Source: an uncultured Pelagibacteraceae bacterium (lineage in GTDB: Bacteria; Pseudomonadota; Alphaproteobacteria; Pelagibacterales; Pelagibacteraceae). Taken from it: a DNA stretch of 64,000 nt. The DNA is taken from positions 1 through 64,000 of the forward strand of contig CACAWX010000002.1 of assembly GCA_902536305.1 (NCBI GenBank). Reading direction: 5' to 3'. The notes below the pieces were generated by a model, which was given only the letters and a program-made list of their open reading frames with translations, was not told the origin of the DNA and did no database searches. The position numbers were made by a program, and so were the translations under genes. How positions within the stretch are numbered: position 1 is the first letter of the stretch; every line of letters begins with the position of its first letter. Positions 55,354 to 64,000 of the stretch are shown one piece after another.

Positions 55354-55402
55354 TCTTTAATTAGCTGTATATAAGTTAATTAGCTTATTTAAAAGAGCAA
55401 AA

Positions 55403-56728
55403 ATGAAATTAACAAATTATTCATCAAAATTTTCAAAAAAACAAATTATCTTATTGTCCATTCCAGTGTTTTTTTCAAACTTGGCAATCCCTTTAGTTGG
55501 GATAGTGGATACAGGACTTATGGGAAATCTTGGAGAAACAAAATATTTAGCAGCAACAAGTATTGCTACATCAGTAATGACAATGGTCATTTGGAGTTTT
55601 GGATTTTTGAGAATGGGAACTGTTGGAATAGTCTCGCAAGCCTTCGGAAGAGCAGATTATAGAGAGATAGTTAAAACTTTACTTAGAAATTTTGTTATCG
55701 CTTTGTTGATTGCGGTATTAATCATTATTCTCACACCTCTAATAAATTTCTCTATTCAACATTTTTTTAATATTTCTACTGAAACACAAAAATTAATAAA
55801 TACCTATATAAACGTAAGAGTTTTTTCGGTTCCTGCAGAATTAATAATTTATGTATTAGTAGGTTTTTATCTTGGAATACAAAAAACACAGATTTCTAGT
55901 TTGTTAATAGTTACTTTATCCGTTTTAAATATAGTCTTTAGTTCAGTTTTAGTATTGTCTTATAATTTAAATGTATTTGGAGTTGCGTTAGGCACCTTAC
56001 TAGCTAGTTACATAACATTGATTATTTTTACTTTGTTTACTCGTAATTTTATAATTAAAAAGTTTAAAATAATCCCAAGATTTGAAAAGCTAATAGTTCA
56101 GTCAAAAATTATTAGATTACTTAATATTAATTTAGATATATTTATAAGGACATTATTTTTAACTTTTTCATTTTTATGGGTCACTTATCAAGGCTCTAAA
56201 TTAGGTGAAGATTATCTCGCGGTTAATACAATATTAATGCAATTCATTATACTAGCTGCATTTTTTTTAGATGCTTATGCTTTTTCTACTGAGGGAATCA
56301 TCGGTTATAGTATTGGAAGGCGAAACAAAACATCTTTTCTTCAAGTTGTTAAAAATTCTATTCAGGTGAGTTTATTTACAGCTTTAATAATATCTATTCT
56401 TTATCTAATTTTTTTCAAAGAAATTATAAATGTTATAACTGATATAGAGATTTTAAGGTTTATTTCTTATCAACATTTTATCTGGATCATTATTATACCG
56501 CCTGTAGCATCTTTTTGTTATCAGCTTGATGGTATCTTTATAGGAGCATCGCAAACAAAAGAAATTAGAAACGCTATGATAATTTCTGCAGTTATATTTA
56601 TATTTATATCAATTTATTTAACAAATTATTTTGATAATCATGGTTTATGGTTTTCTCTTATGTTTTTTATGATACTTAGAGCTTTAACATTAAGGTTTTA
56701 TTTTAATAAAATTTTAAGAAAGTTTTAA
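55403..56728 (+). CDS. MATE-family efflux transporter (DinF-like)
   Basis: 441 residues, twelve helices in two bundles. N-terminal IPVFFSNLAIPLVGIVDTGLMGNLGETKYLAATSIATSVMTMVIWSFGFLRMGTVGIVSQAFGRADYREI is the DinF-subgroup pattern (P-x-x-x-x-N...D-T-x-x-x-G). The second half has AFFLDAYAFSTEGIIGYSIGRRN. Exports organic cations or other compounds by Na+/H+ antiport; the substrate is not readable. An EamA gene begins on the next base after its stop. Confidence 0.92.
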   Translation: MKLTNYSSKFSKKQIILLSIPVFFSNLAIPLVGIVDTGLMGNLGETKYLAATSIATSVMTMVIWSFGFLRMGTVGIVSQAFGRADYREIVKTLLRNFVIALLIAVLIIILTPLINFSIQHFFNISTETQKLINTYINVRVFSVPAELIIYVLVGFYLGIQKTQISSLLIVTLSVLNIVFSSVLVLSYNLNVFGVALGTLLASYITLIIFTLFTRNFIIKKFKIIPRFEKLIVQSKIIRLLNINLDIFIRTLFLTFSFLWVTYQGSKLGEDYLAVNTILMQFIILAAFFLDAYAFSTEGIIGYSIGRRNKTSFLQVVKNSIQVSLFTALIISILYLIFFKEIINVITDIEILRFISYQHFIWIIIIPPVASFCYQLDGIFIGASQTKEIRNAMIISAVIFIFISIYLTNYFDNHGLWFSLMFFMILRALTLRFYFNKILRKF

Positions 56729-57595
56729 ATGCAATTTTTATATAAAATTCCTGGATATATTTTACTTTTATTCGGTGGTTTTTGTCTGAGTTGGGGTGGT
56801 TTTATAGTCAGATCTTTCGAGGAAGCTACAGTTTGGGAAATGTTATTTTTAAGATCATTTTTTTTTCTTTTAGCTTTAATAGTTTTTTTAATAAGTATTT
56901 ATAAAAAAAATACTATTAAAATAATAAAAGACTCAGGTTTTCCAGGGGTGCTTGGTGGTTTTGTATTGTCTTTTAGTTTTGTGGCTTTTGTTTTAGCTAT
57001 GAACAGTACCACAGTAGCTAATGTAGTATTTATAATAAGCACCCAAACAATGTTCCTTGCTATATTTGGATATTTTTATCTTAAGGAGAAGGTCTCAGTA
57101 ATTGGATCTATTTCAATCTTTCTTGCAATGAGCGGTATAGCGATAATGGTTGGAGACTCTATATCTTCAGGTTCTTTATTTGGCAATTTAGTCTCACTTG
57201 CAATTCCGATTAATTTTGCAATTTTAGTTATGATAATTAGAAAAAATACTAATTTGGATATGGTTCCTGCAATTTTTTATTCAGGAGTTTTCAGTTTGAT
57301 CTATGGTTTTTTTTTAACTGAGTCTTTTGAGTTTACCGGCCATGATATTTTAATGGGATTTTTATTAGGAGTACCTCAATTAGCACTAGGTTTTATTTGC
57401 ATAACTATTGGCTCAAGAACTACAGCCTCAGCAACAGTTGGACTATTGATGTTAATGGAAACTCTTTGTGCACCCATTTGGGTTTGGCTATTTTTAAACG
57501 AAATTCCACCTTTAAGTGTGTTTATCGGCGGGGCTGTCATTATTTCTGCAATAATCCTTAAAAGTTTCGATAAAAAAAAGGTCACATTAACTTAA
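56729..57595 (+). CDS. EamA/DMT-family transporter
   Basis: 288 residues, ten helices, two EamA halves: first FGGFCLSWGGFIVRSFEEATVWEMLFLRSFFFLLALI and MNSTTVANVVFIISTQTMFLAIFGYFYLKEKVSVIGSISIFLAMSGIAIMV, second TVGLLMLMETLCAPIWVWLFLNEIPPLSVFIGGAVIISAII. Substrate unknown. The glycine riboswitch starts 43 bases after its stop. Confidence 0.9.
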   Translation: MQFLYKIPGYILLLFGGFCLSWGGFIVRSFEEATVWEMLFLRSFFFLLALIVFLISIYKKNTIKIIKDSGFPGVLGGFVLSFSFVAFVLAMNSTTVANVVFIISTQTMFLAIFGYFYLKEKVSVIGSISIFLAMSGIAIMVGDSISSGSLFGNLVSLAIPINFAILVMIIRKNTNLDMVPAIFYSGVFSLIYGFFLTESFEFTGHDILMGFLLGVPQLALGFICITIGSRTTASATVGLLMLMETLCAPIWVWLFLNEIPPLSVFIGGAVIISAIILKSFDKKKVTLT

Positions 57596-57637
57596 TTATG
57601 TTTGACTTTTAAAGTCTTTTGAAAGAAAGTTCGCAAT

Positions 57638-57795
57638 GTAACGGGAGAGACCAATTATTTGGCGCCGAAGGAGCAACCACCCCGGAAACTCTCAGGCAAA
57701 AGGACCGTTACCGTAATAACTCTGGAAAGCAGGCTTAGGCCTCACCGAAGGATTAAATCTCTCAGGTACAAAGACAGATGGGGTTTGAAAGAGTT
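57638..57795 (+). ncRNA. Tandem glycine riboswitch
   Basis: Aptamer 1: P1 GTAACGG (57638-57644) with CCGTTAC (57705-57711), conserved GGAGAGACC, GGCGCCGAAGGAGCAA and GGAAACTCTCAGGCAAAAGGACCG. A six-base linker follows. Aptamer 2: P1 AACTCT (57718-57723) with AGAGTT (57790-57795), conserved CCTCACCGAAGGATTAAATCTCTCAGGTACAAAGACAGATGGGG. The last P1 arm ends three bases before the gcvT ATG, so ligand-driven folding reaches the ribosome site; control of translation is likely, and no terminator hairpin with T-run is seen. Glycine switches on gcv genes usually turn expression on. Confidence 0.93.
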
Positions 57796-57798
57796 ATT

Positions 57799-58893
57799 AT
57801 GGAAGTACAAAAAACAGCTTTATATAATTATCATAAAAACCTTGGAGCAAAGTTTGTCTCTTTTGCTGGTTACGAAATGCCGATCCAATATAAAGATGGA
57901 ATAGTAAAAGAGCATATTTCTACAAGAACTTATGCTGGATTTTTTGATGTTTCTCACATGGGTCAATTCTTTTTAGAGGGAGATGAAACATTAGCTATTG
58001 CTTTAGAAAAAATCATTCCTTCTGATTTACAGTCATTAAAGTTAAATCACTCAAAATATTCTTTTTTACTTAATAGTGAAGGAGGAATTATTGATGACTT
58101 AATTATAACAAAAACCCCTAAAGGTTTTTGTATTATATTAAATGCAGCATGTAAGGATAATGATGTTAAACAAATCTCTCAAATTCTAGACACGAAACAT
58201 AAATATTTTTTAGATAATAATCTATCGTTAATAGCAGTTCAAGGACCCAAGGCGGTTGAAATTCTGGAAAAACTTATACATGGTGTGGCTAAGTTAAAAT
58301 TTATGACTGGAGACTATTTTAAATTTGAGGATGAAAGCTTATATATTACTAGATCAGGATATACTGGGGAAGATGGTTTTGAAATATCTATACCTAATTT
58401 AAAAGTAGAAAAACTAATCAAATTCTTAAATGAAAATAAAGTTCATCCAGTAGGTTTAGGTGCCAGAGACACTTTAAGACTAGAAGCTGGTTTGTGTTTG
58501 TATGGCCATGACTTGAATGAAAAAATAAATCCTATTGAAGCAAATTTAAAATGGGCCATAGCGAAGAGAAGAAGAGAAGAAGGTGGCTTTAATGGTTGGG
58601 AAAAAATTAAAGACTTAATAACAAACGGAAGTGAAAAAAAAAGAGTTGGCATTTTGCCTGAAGGTAGAATTATTGCTAGAGAAAATACAAAAGTTTTTTC
58701 AGACACTGGAGAAGAGATTGGTTTAATTACAAGCGGTACATTTGGTCCAAGTGTAAACGCACCAGTTGCAATGGGTTATGTAAATAAAGATTTTGCGGAA
58801 GTTGGAACAAAAATTCAATTAGAAGTCAGAGGCAAGAAACATGGGGGTAAAGTTTCTGAACTTCCTTTTTTTAAGAAAAGTTATGTTAAATAA
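57799..58893 (+). CDS. gcvT: Glycine cleavage system T protein
   Basis: 364 residues from ATG 57799, directly after the riboswitch (an in-frame ATG at 57778 lies inside aptamer 2). GcvT blocks: LGAKFVSFAGYEMPIQYKDGIVKEHISTRTYAGFFDVSHMGQF, SGYTGEDGFEISI, VGLGARDTLRLEAGLCLYGHDLNEKINPIEANLKWAI. The catalytic Asp is in FFDVSHMG. It releases ammonia and passes the methylene group to THF. Confidence 0.97.
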   Translation: MEVQKTALYNYHKNLGAKFVSFAGYEMPIQYKDGIVKEHISTRTYAGFFDVSHMGQFFLEGDETLAIALEKIIPSDLQSLKLNHSKYSFLLNSEGGIIDDLIITKTPKGFCIILNAACKDNDVKQISQILDTKHKYFLDNNLSLIAVQGPKAVEILEKLIHGVAKLKFMTGDYFKFEDESLYITRSGYTGEDGFEISIPNLKVEKLIKFLNENKVHPVGLGARDTLRLEAGLCLYGHDLNEKINPIEANLKWAIAKRRREEGGFNGWEKIKDLITNGSEKKRVGILPEGRIIARENTKVFSDTGEEIGLITSGTFGPSVNAPVAMGYVNKDFAEVGTKIQLEVRGKKHGGKVSELPFFKKSYVK

Positions 58894-58907
58894 TAAGGAA
58901 TTAAACG

Positions 58908-59288
58908 ATGAGTGAAAAAAGATTTTCGAAAAAACACGAATGGGTTTCAATTGAAGGTGATACTGCAACAGTAGGAATTACCAAACATGCTACAGAAATG
59001 TTAGGTGATATAGTTTTTGTTGAGGTTCCTGAGCAAGGTAAGTCTGTTGAAAAAGAAGGTCAAGCAGCAGTGGTAGAATCTACAAAAGCAGCTAGCGATG
59101 TTTATTCACCTATTTCAGGCGAAATATTAGAGGGAAATAAATCCATTGTTGATGATCCGGGGAATGTTAATTCTGATCCAGAGGGCGCGAGTTGGTTTTT
59201 TAAATTAAAAGTAAAAGATAAATCTGAATTTGACTCTTTAATGAACAAAGAAGAGTATGATAAATTTGTAGCGGAGAACCCAAGTTAA
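58908..59288 (+). CDS. gcvH: Glycine cleavage system H protein
   Basis: 126 residues. The lipoyl domain holds the lipoylated Lys in [24 protein letters not shown], with [43 protein letters not shown] before it. It shuttles the aminomethyl group between P, T and L. AAGGAA precedes the ATG; gcvP follows at once. Confidence 0.97.
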   Translation: MSEKRFSKKHEWVSIEGDTATVGITKHATEMLGDIVFVEVPEQGKSVEKEGQAAVVESTKAASDVYSPISGEILEGNKSIVDDPGNVNSDPEGASWFFKLKVKDKSEFDSLMNKEEYDKFVAENPS

Positions 59289-62153
59289 ATGATAGACAAT
59301 AATTCAAAAGAATTCATTTATCGTCACATTGGCCCTTCAGAGGAAGAGCAAAAAACAATGCTTAAAGCAGTAGGATACACCTCTTTAGAGGATTTAATGG
59401 ATAATACAGTTCCAGAGAAAATTCTTCTTAAAAATGAGTTAAAGATTAACGATCCACTATCAGAAAATGATGCTCTTAAAAAATTAAAATCTATATCTAA
59501 ACAAAACAAGATCTTTAGAAATTTTATAGGTATGGGATATTACAATTCTTTTACTCCAAATGTGATTTTAAGAAATATATTAGAAAATCCAGGTTGGTAC
59601 ACTTCTTATACACCTTATCAGCCTGAAGTAGCTCAAGGTCGATTAGAAATGCTTTTAAATTTCCAACAGTTAATTATTGATTTAACAGGCATGGATATAG
59701 CAAATGCTTCTTTACTAGACGAGGCAACAGCTGCTGCCGAAGCTGTCGGTCTAAGCCAACGTTTAGACAAAAATGACTCAAAAAAAATATTTGTGTCAAG
59801 TTCATGTAATCCACAAACTATCGATCTTATAAAAACAAGAACCGAACCATTTGGTCTAGATTTAATTATAGGAAACGAAAAAGAAGATTTACCAAAAATC
59901 AGTGAAAATATTATTTGTGGTGTTTTAGCTTATCCCGGAACATTAGGAGATATACAAGATCCTAGTGAGAGTATAAGCCAAATTCACAGGAAAAATGGTA
60001 AAGCAATTTTAATTTGCGATCTTTTAGCACTTACAAGATTAAAAACTCCTGCAGAGTTAGGGGCAGATATTGCTGTAGGAAGTGCTCAAAGATTTGGAAT
60101 TCCAATGGGATATGGTGGCCCTCATGCAGCTTTTTTTGCAACAAAAGAGGAATTCAAAAGGTCTATGCCAGGAAGAATTATAGGTGTTTCGGTAGATAGA
60201 CATGGAAAGAAAGCATATCGTTTATCACTGCAAACTAGAGAACAACATATAAGAAGAGATAAAGCTACAAGTAATATCTGCACTGCACAAGCCTTGTTAG
60301 CAGTTATATCTGCAGCTTTTGCAATTTATCATGGACCTAAAGGAATATTAAAAATAGCTAACAGAACATCAACATTAGCAAAATTATTTGCTGACGAGAT
60401 AAAAAGTGAATTTGAAATACTAAGTGAAAATTTTTTCGATACAGTTACAATTAAAACAAAAAATAAAACTGAAGCTATTTTTAAAAAAGCTTTAGATGCA
60501 AATATAAATTTAAGAAAAGTTGATAATAAGACTTTATCAGTTGCATTTGATGAAGCTAAAAAACTAGATGACGTGAATATATTGTTTAAGATTTTTGGTA
60601 TTAAAAAAACCTTAGACCAAAATTCAAAAGTGGATTTAAATAATTTACCAACAAATCTTTTAAGAACATCTGAATATTTAACTCATCCCGTATTTAACAA
60701 ATATCACTCTGAAACAGAGATGTTGAGATATCTTAAAAAATTGGAAGATTGCGATATAGCATTAAACAGATCTATGATTGCCTTGGGTTCTTGTACTATG
60801 AAATTAAATGCTGCAGCAGAACTAATACCAATTACATGGAAAGAATTTTCGCTTCCACATCCTTTTGTTCCAACAAATCAAATGGGCGGTTATAAAATAT
60901 TATTTAATGATTTAATTAACGATCTAAAAGAAATAACCGGCTATGATGCAGTGTCTCTTCAACCAAATTCTGGGGCTCAAGGAGAGTACGCAGGATTAAT
61001 GACTATTAGAAAATTTCATAAAACCAATAACCAAGCAAATAGAAATGTATGTTTAATCCCAGACTCTGCTCATGGAACAAATCCTGCAAGCGCACAAATG
61101 TGTGGAATGAAGGTGGTTGTAGTTAATTGTGACGAAGATGGAAATGTTGATATAGAAGATTTAAAAAATAAAGCTGAGAAGCATTCCAAAGATTTAGCTG
61201 CATTAATGGTAACATATCCTTCAACTCATGGAGTATTCGAAGAAAAAATTATGGAAATTTGTGATATTATTCATAAGTTAGGTGGTCAAGTTTATATGGA
61301 TGGGGCAAATTTGAACGCTCTCGTAGGAGTTGCTAAACCAGGAAAATTCGGCCCAGATGTATGTCATATTAATCTACACAAAACTTTTTGTATCCCTCAT
61401 GGTGGTGGAGGGCCAGGTATGGGTCCAATTGCTTGTGCTAAACACTTAGCAGATTTTTTACCAACACATAAAGTTATAAAAGAGTCAGGTCCAGAAAAAG
61501 GAATGGGTGCTGTTTCCGCTGCTCCATGGGGTAGCTCAAGTATTTTACCTATTTCCTGGATGTACATAAAAATGATGGGAGCAGAGGGTTTGAAAAAAGC
61601 ATCTCAAGTTTCAATTTTAAATGCGAACTATATTTCTAAAAAATTATCTAAAGACTATAAAGTTTTATACACTGGTAAAAACGGAAATGTAGCTCACGAG
61701 TGTATAATTGATATAAGACCGATCAAAGCAAGCTCAGGAATTTCAGAAGAGGATCTAGCAAAAAGATTAATTGATTTTGGATATCATGCTCCAACCATGT
61801 CGTGGCCTGTTGCCGGAACTATTATGATAGAACCCACTGAAAGCGAAAATCTAGAGGAGATAGATAAGTTTTGTAATGCTTTGATTAAAATTAAAAAAGA
61901 AATCAATTTAGTTGAGTCTTCTAAATTTGATAAAATAGATAACCCTCTTAAAAATGCTCCACATACTTATATAGAATTAGCCTCTAATGAATGGAGCCAC
62001 AAATACACAAGAGAGGAAGCAGCCTTTCCAAACGAATACGTAAAAAATAACAAATATTGGGCACCAGTAGCTAGAGTAGACAATGTTTACGGTGACCGTA
62101 ATTTAGTTTGTTCTTGTCCTTCTATGGACGAATATAAAGACGAAGCAGCTTAA
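59289..62153 (+). CDS. gcvP: Glycine dehydrogenase (decarboxylating), P protein
   Basis: 954 residues, the single-chain form that fuses both halves. N-terminal IYRHIGPSEEEQKTML, RNFIGMGYYNSFTPNVILRNILENPGWYTSYTPYQPEVAQGRLEMLLNFQQLIIDLTGMDIANASLLDEATAAAEA, and in the C-terminal half the PLP lysine in INLHKTFCIPHGGGGPGMGPI. It decarboxylates glycine. The L subunit gene (lpd) is not in the window. Last gene of the gcvTHP run. Confidence 0.97.
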   Translation: MIDNNSKEFIYRHIGPSEEEQKTMLKAVGYTSLEDLMDNTVPEKILLKNELKINDPLSENDALKKLKSISKQNKIFRNFIGMGYYNSFTPNVILRNILENPGWYTSYTPYQPEVAQGRLEMLLNFQQLIIDLTGMDIANASLLDEATAAAEAVGLSQRLDKNDSKKIFVSSSCNPQTIDLIKTRTEPFGLDLIIGNEKEDLPKISENIICGVLAYPGTLGDIQDPSESISQIHRKNGKAILICDLLALTRLKTPAELGADIAVGSAQRFGIPMGYGGPHAAFFATKEEFKRSMPGRIIGVSVDRHGKKAYRLSLQTREQHIRRDKATSNICTAQALLAVISAAFAIYHGPKGILKIANRTSTLAKLFADEIKSEFEILSENFFDTVTIKTKNKTEAIFKKALDANINLRKVDNKTLSVAFDEAKKLDDVNILFKIFGIKKTLDQNSKVDLNNLPTNLLRTSEYLTHPVFNKYHSETEMLRYLKKLEDCDIALNRSMIALGSCTMKLNAAAELIPITWKEFSLPHPFVPTNQMGGYKILFNDLINDLKEITGYDAVSLQPNSGAQGEYAGLMTIRKFHKTNNQANRNVCLIPDSAHGTNPASAQMCGMKVVVVNCDEDGNVDIEDLKNKAEKHSKDLAALMVTYPSTHGVFEEKIMEICDIIHKLGGQVYMDGANLNALVGVAKPGKFGPDVCHINLHKTFCIPHGGGGPGMGPIACAKHLADFLPTHKVIKESGPEKGMGAVSAAPWGSSSILPISWMYIKMMGAEGLKKASQVSILNANYISKKLSKDYKVLYTGKNGNVAHECIIDIRPIKASSGISEEDLAKRLIDFGYHAPTMSWPVAGTIMIEPTESENLEEIDKFCNALIKIKKEINLVESSKFDKIDNPLKNAPHTYIELASNEWSHKYTREEAAFPNEYVKNNKYWAPVARVDNVYGDRNLVCSCPSMDEYKDEAA

Positions 62154-62162
62154 GAATTATAG

Positions 62163-63389
62163 ATGAAGTTAGCTGTTATCGGATCAGGGATCTCAGGTTT
62201 ATCCGCAGCATATCATTTTTCCAAAAATCACAATGTTGATTTGTTCGAGCAAGACGATCATTTTGGAGGTCACTCTCTAACTTATGATATAAAAGAAGAA
62301 GATAAAGTTGTGCCTGTTGATTTAGGTTTTATTGTATTTAATGAACAAACATACCCAAACTTAATAAGTTTTTTCCGTGAACTAGATGTTCCTTTTGAAA
62401 AAAGCAATATGTCCTTTTCAGTATCTGTGAAAGACTCTAATGTTGAATATGGTGGTAGTGGTTTTAATGCAATTTTTGCTAATAAAAAAAATTTGTTAAA
62501 TTTAAAATTTTTGAAGATGATAAATGAAATTATTAATTTTTATAAAAAAGCTCCGTCACTTCTTAATCATAATTTAAGCGAAGACACATTGGGAAATTAT
62601 TTAGAAAAATCAAAATTATCAAAATATTTTATCGAATATCATATTATTCCAATGGTCGCAGCTATATGGTCTATGCCATTCAAAAAAGCAAAAGATATGC
62701 CTTTAAAACTTTTCTTAAATTTTTTTATAAATCATGGTTTATTTAAATTAAAAAATAGACCCCAATGGTATACCGTTACAAATCGAAGTAGAGCTTATGT
62801 TAATAAAGTTCTTGAAAAAATTAGTGGAGAAGTCTTTAAAAATTATAAAGTAAGCAAAATTTTAAGAAGTGAGAACAACGTGAGAATTTCTATTGGTAAT
62901 GAATATTTGGATTATGATCACGTCATTTTAGCCTCCCACGCAGATCAAAGTTTAAAAATTTTAGAGGAACCAACTTCTGAAGAAGATAAGATTTTAAAGA
63001 GTTTTTCTTATGTATCAAACAAAGCTTATTTACATATTGACGAGAATTTAATGCCACTTAGAAAATCAGCATGGTCCAGCTGGAACTCTATTACTAAGGA
63101 TAATAGAACTTGTATTACATATTGGTTAAATAAATTACAAAACTTAAAAACTTCAAAAAATTATTTTTTAACCTTAAATCCTGTAGAGCAAATTAATAAC
63201 AATAAGATATTAAAGAAAATAGATTTTACCCATCCTTACTTCAATAAAGAGAATGTAAAACTCCAAAAAGATTTACACAAACTTCAAGGAAAGAAAAGAA
63301 CCTGGTTTTGCGGTAGTTATTTTGGCTATGGTTTTCATGAAGACGGCTTAAAATCATCTATAGAATTATTTAGAAAATTTAAGGACTGA
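62163..63389 (+). CDS. FAD-dependent oxidoreductase, amine-oxidase fold
   Basis: 408 residues. KLAVIGSGISGLSAAYHFSKNHNVDLFEQDDHFGGHSLTYDI is the FAD loop with GGH; VPVDLGFIVFNEQTYPNLISFFRELDVPFEKSNMSFSV and RKSAWSSWNSI...TYWLNKLQNL identify the 'NAD/FAD-binding, COG2907' group, which regularly precedes DUF1365 and cyclopropane-fatty-acid synthase-type genes in lipid-modification clusters. Ends FCGSYFGYGFHEDGLKSSIEL. The next ATG overlaps its stop. Confidence 0.9.
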   Translation: MKLAVIGSGISGLSAAYHFSKNHNVDLFEQDDHFGGHSLTYDIKEEDKVVPVDLGFIVFNEQTYPNLISFFRELDVPFEKSNMSFSVSVKDSNVEYGGSGFNAIFANKKNLLNLKFLKMINEIINFYKKAPSLLNHNLSEDTLGNYLEKSKLSKYFIEYHIIPMVAAIWSMPFKKAKDMPLKLFLNFFINHGLFKLKNRPQWYTVTNRSRAYVNKVLEKISGEVFKNYKVSKILRSENNVRISIGNEYLDYDHVILASHADQSLKILEEPTSEEDKILKSFSYVSNKAYLHIDENLMPLRKSAWSSWNSITKDNRTCITYWLNKLQNLKTSKNYFLTLNPVEQINNNKILKKIDFTHPYFNKENVKLQKDLHKLQGKKRTWFCGSYFGYGFHEDGLKSSIELFRKFKD

Positions 63390-64000
63390 TGAATTCTTGT
63401 ATTTATAACGGAATAGTAACTCACCATCGATTTAAACCAGTTCAGCATTCATTAAAATATAATACTTTTTCATTATTTGTAGATTTAGATGAACTTGAAA
63501 AATTACATAAAGACATAAAGATATTTTCATTTAACAAATTTAATTTATTTAGTTTTTATAATAAAGATCACGGACCCCGAGATGGAAGTTCATTAAAAGA
63601 ATGGGTTCTCGAAAATTTAAAAAAATTCAATATAAATGAAAATATTTCAAATATTAAATTACTTTGTTACCCAAGAATCTTTGGCTATGTATTCAATCCA
63701 CTAAGTATTTTTTACTGTTACGACTCCGAAAAATTAAGAGCAATTTTTTATGAGGTTAAAAATACTTATAATGAGCAACATACATATATTTTTAAAGTAG
63801 TTGATCATGAGAAAATCGAACAAAAATGTAAAAAAAAATTCTATGTTTCACCATTTATGAATATGAATACTTACTATAATTTTAGACTTTTAAATCCAAA
63901 TGAAAAATTATCGGTATTTATAAAACAAACAGATGATCAAGGAGCAATTCTTACCGCAACACAGGTTGGCGATAAAAAGGAATTTTCTTTTAAACAATTA
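63389..64000 (+). CDS. DUF1365 family protein, 3' end outside window
   Basis: 204 residues visible from ATG 63389, which overlaps the preceding TGA; the frame runs off the window edge. MNSCIYNGIVTHHRFKPVQHSLKYNTFSLFVDLDELEKL, DHGPRDGSSLKEWVLENL, IKLLCYPRIFGYVFNPLSIFYCYD and YEVKNTYNEQHTYIF are all standard DUF1365 blocks (the H-x-R-x-x-P-x-x-H-x-F/L-x-Y start; FGYVFNPLSIFYCYD). The family goes with COG2907 oxidoreductases and Cfa-like methyltransferases in unusual fatty-acid formation. Function not proven. Confidence 0.9.
   Translation, partial: MNSCIYNGIVTHHRFKPVQHSLKYNTFSLFVDLDELEKLHKDIKIFSFNKFNLFSFYNKDHGPRDGSSLKEWVLENLKKFNINENISNIKLLCYPRIFGYVFNPLSIFYCYDSEKLRAIFYEVKNTYNEQHTYIFKVVDHEKIEQKCKKKFYVSPFMNMNTYYNFRLLNPNEKLSVFIKQTDDQGAILTATQVGDKKEFSFKQL

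Noticed and set aside
57778-57798. Earlier ATG for gcvT at 57778
   Set aside because: It lies within the conserved end of glycine aptamer 2 and adds seven residues not expected in GcvT.

Overview
The window reads as a piece of a SAR11-type (Candidatus Pelagibacter / Pelagibacterales) alphaproteobacterial chromosome. Base composition is very AT-rich, spacers are often zero or overlapping, and several traits are typical of the group: a glycine riboswitch on gcvT, a SAM-II plus SAM-V-like leader on metY, a circularly permuted (two-piece) tmRNA gene, ThyX instead of ThyA, and many periplasmic-binding-protein transporters. The assignment rests on gene content and protein resemblance, not on a database search.

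Region 1 (1-2.75 kb) is accessory. Single genes in mixed orientation (a sugar-type formyltransferase, a small alpha/beta-barrel protein, a lipoprotein, an FkbM methyltransferase, a DUF2784 membrane protein) are each separated by a 21-22 bp direct repeat. The repeat is a copy of the 3' end of the tmRNA gene at 2726-2985. This looks like a stack of one-gene cassettes accreted at ssrA, and it is the most unusual structure in the window.

Region 2 (3-24 kb) is core: thyX, an Mrp-type ATPase that lacks its CxxC, hflK-hflC-DUF2065-Do protease-miaA, the branched-chain amino acid genes ilvB-ilvH-ilvC-leuA, the cell-shape cluster mreBCD-PBP2-rodA, a bactofilin, a DadA-like oxidase, an EamA transporter that appears to start at CTG, a 2-hydroxyacid dehydrogenase, and two paralogous lipoproteins.

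Region 3 (24-31.9 kb) centres on sulfur and redox: a rhodanese, metY behind a SAM-II aptamer with terminator and then a SAM-V-like element with short leader ORFs, a VOC protein divergent from cysE, msrB, a histidine phosphatase, ccdA, a ribokinase-like kinase, glutaredoxin and a LysE exporter.

Region 4 (31.9-43.5 kb) is transport: a branched-chain-type ABC importer (livKHMGF) followed directly by an AzlCD exporter, an inverse-autotransporter-type beta barrel with a secreted partner, and a CsiD/GlaH-type glutarate hydroxylase followed by a tripartite tricarboxylate transporter (tctCBA). The livK and tctC genes share a near-identical promoter plus leader.

Region 5 (43.5-64 kb) mixes small membrane, redox and exporter genes (outer-membrane barrel, DoxX, AbrB, ProC-like, DUF4396, cytochrome b561, DUF411, cytochrome c', LysE) with aconitase, an MmgE/PrpD protein, FAD oxidoreductases, TerC, MATE and EamA transporters. 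It ends with the glycine cleavage operon gcvT-gcvH-gcvP behind a tandem glycine riboswitch, and an FAD oxidoreductase/DUF1365 pair cut by the window end. Several genes have a -10 element 5-7 bases before the start codon, which suggests leaderless mRNAs.
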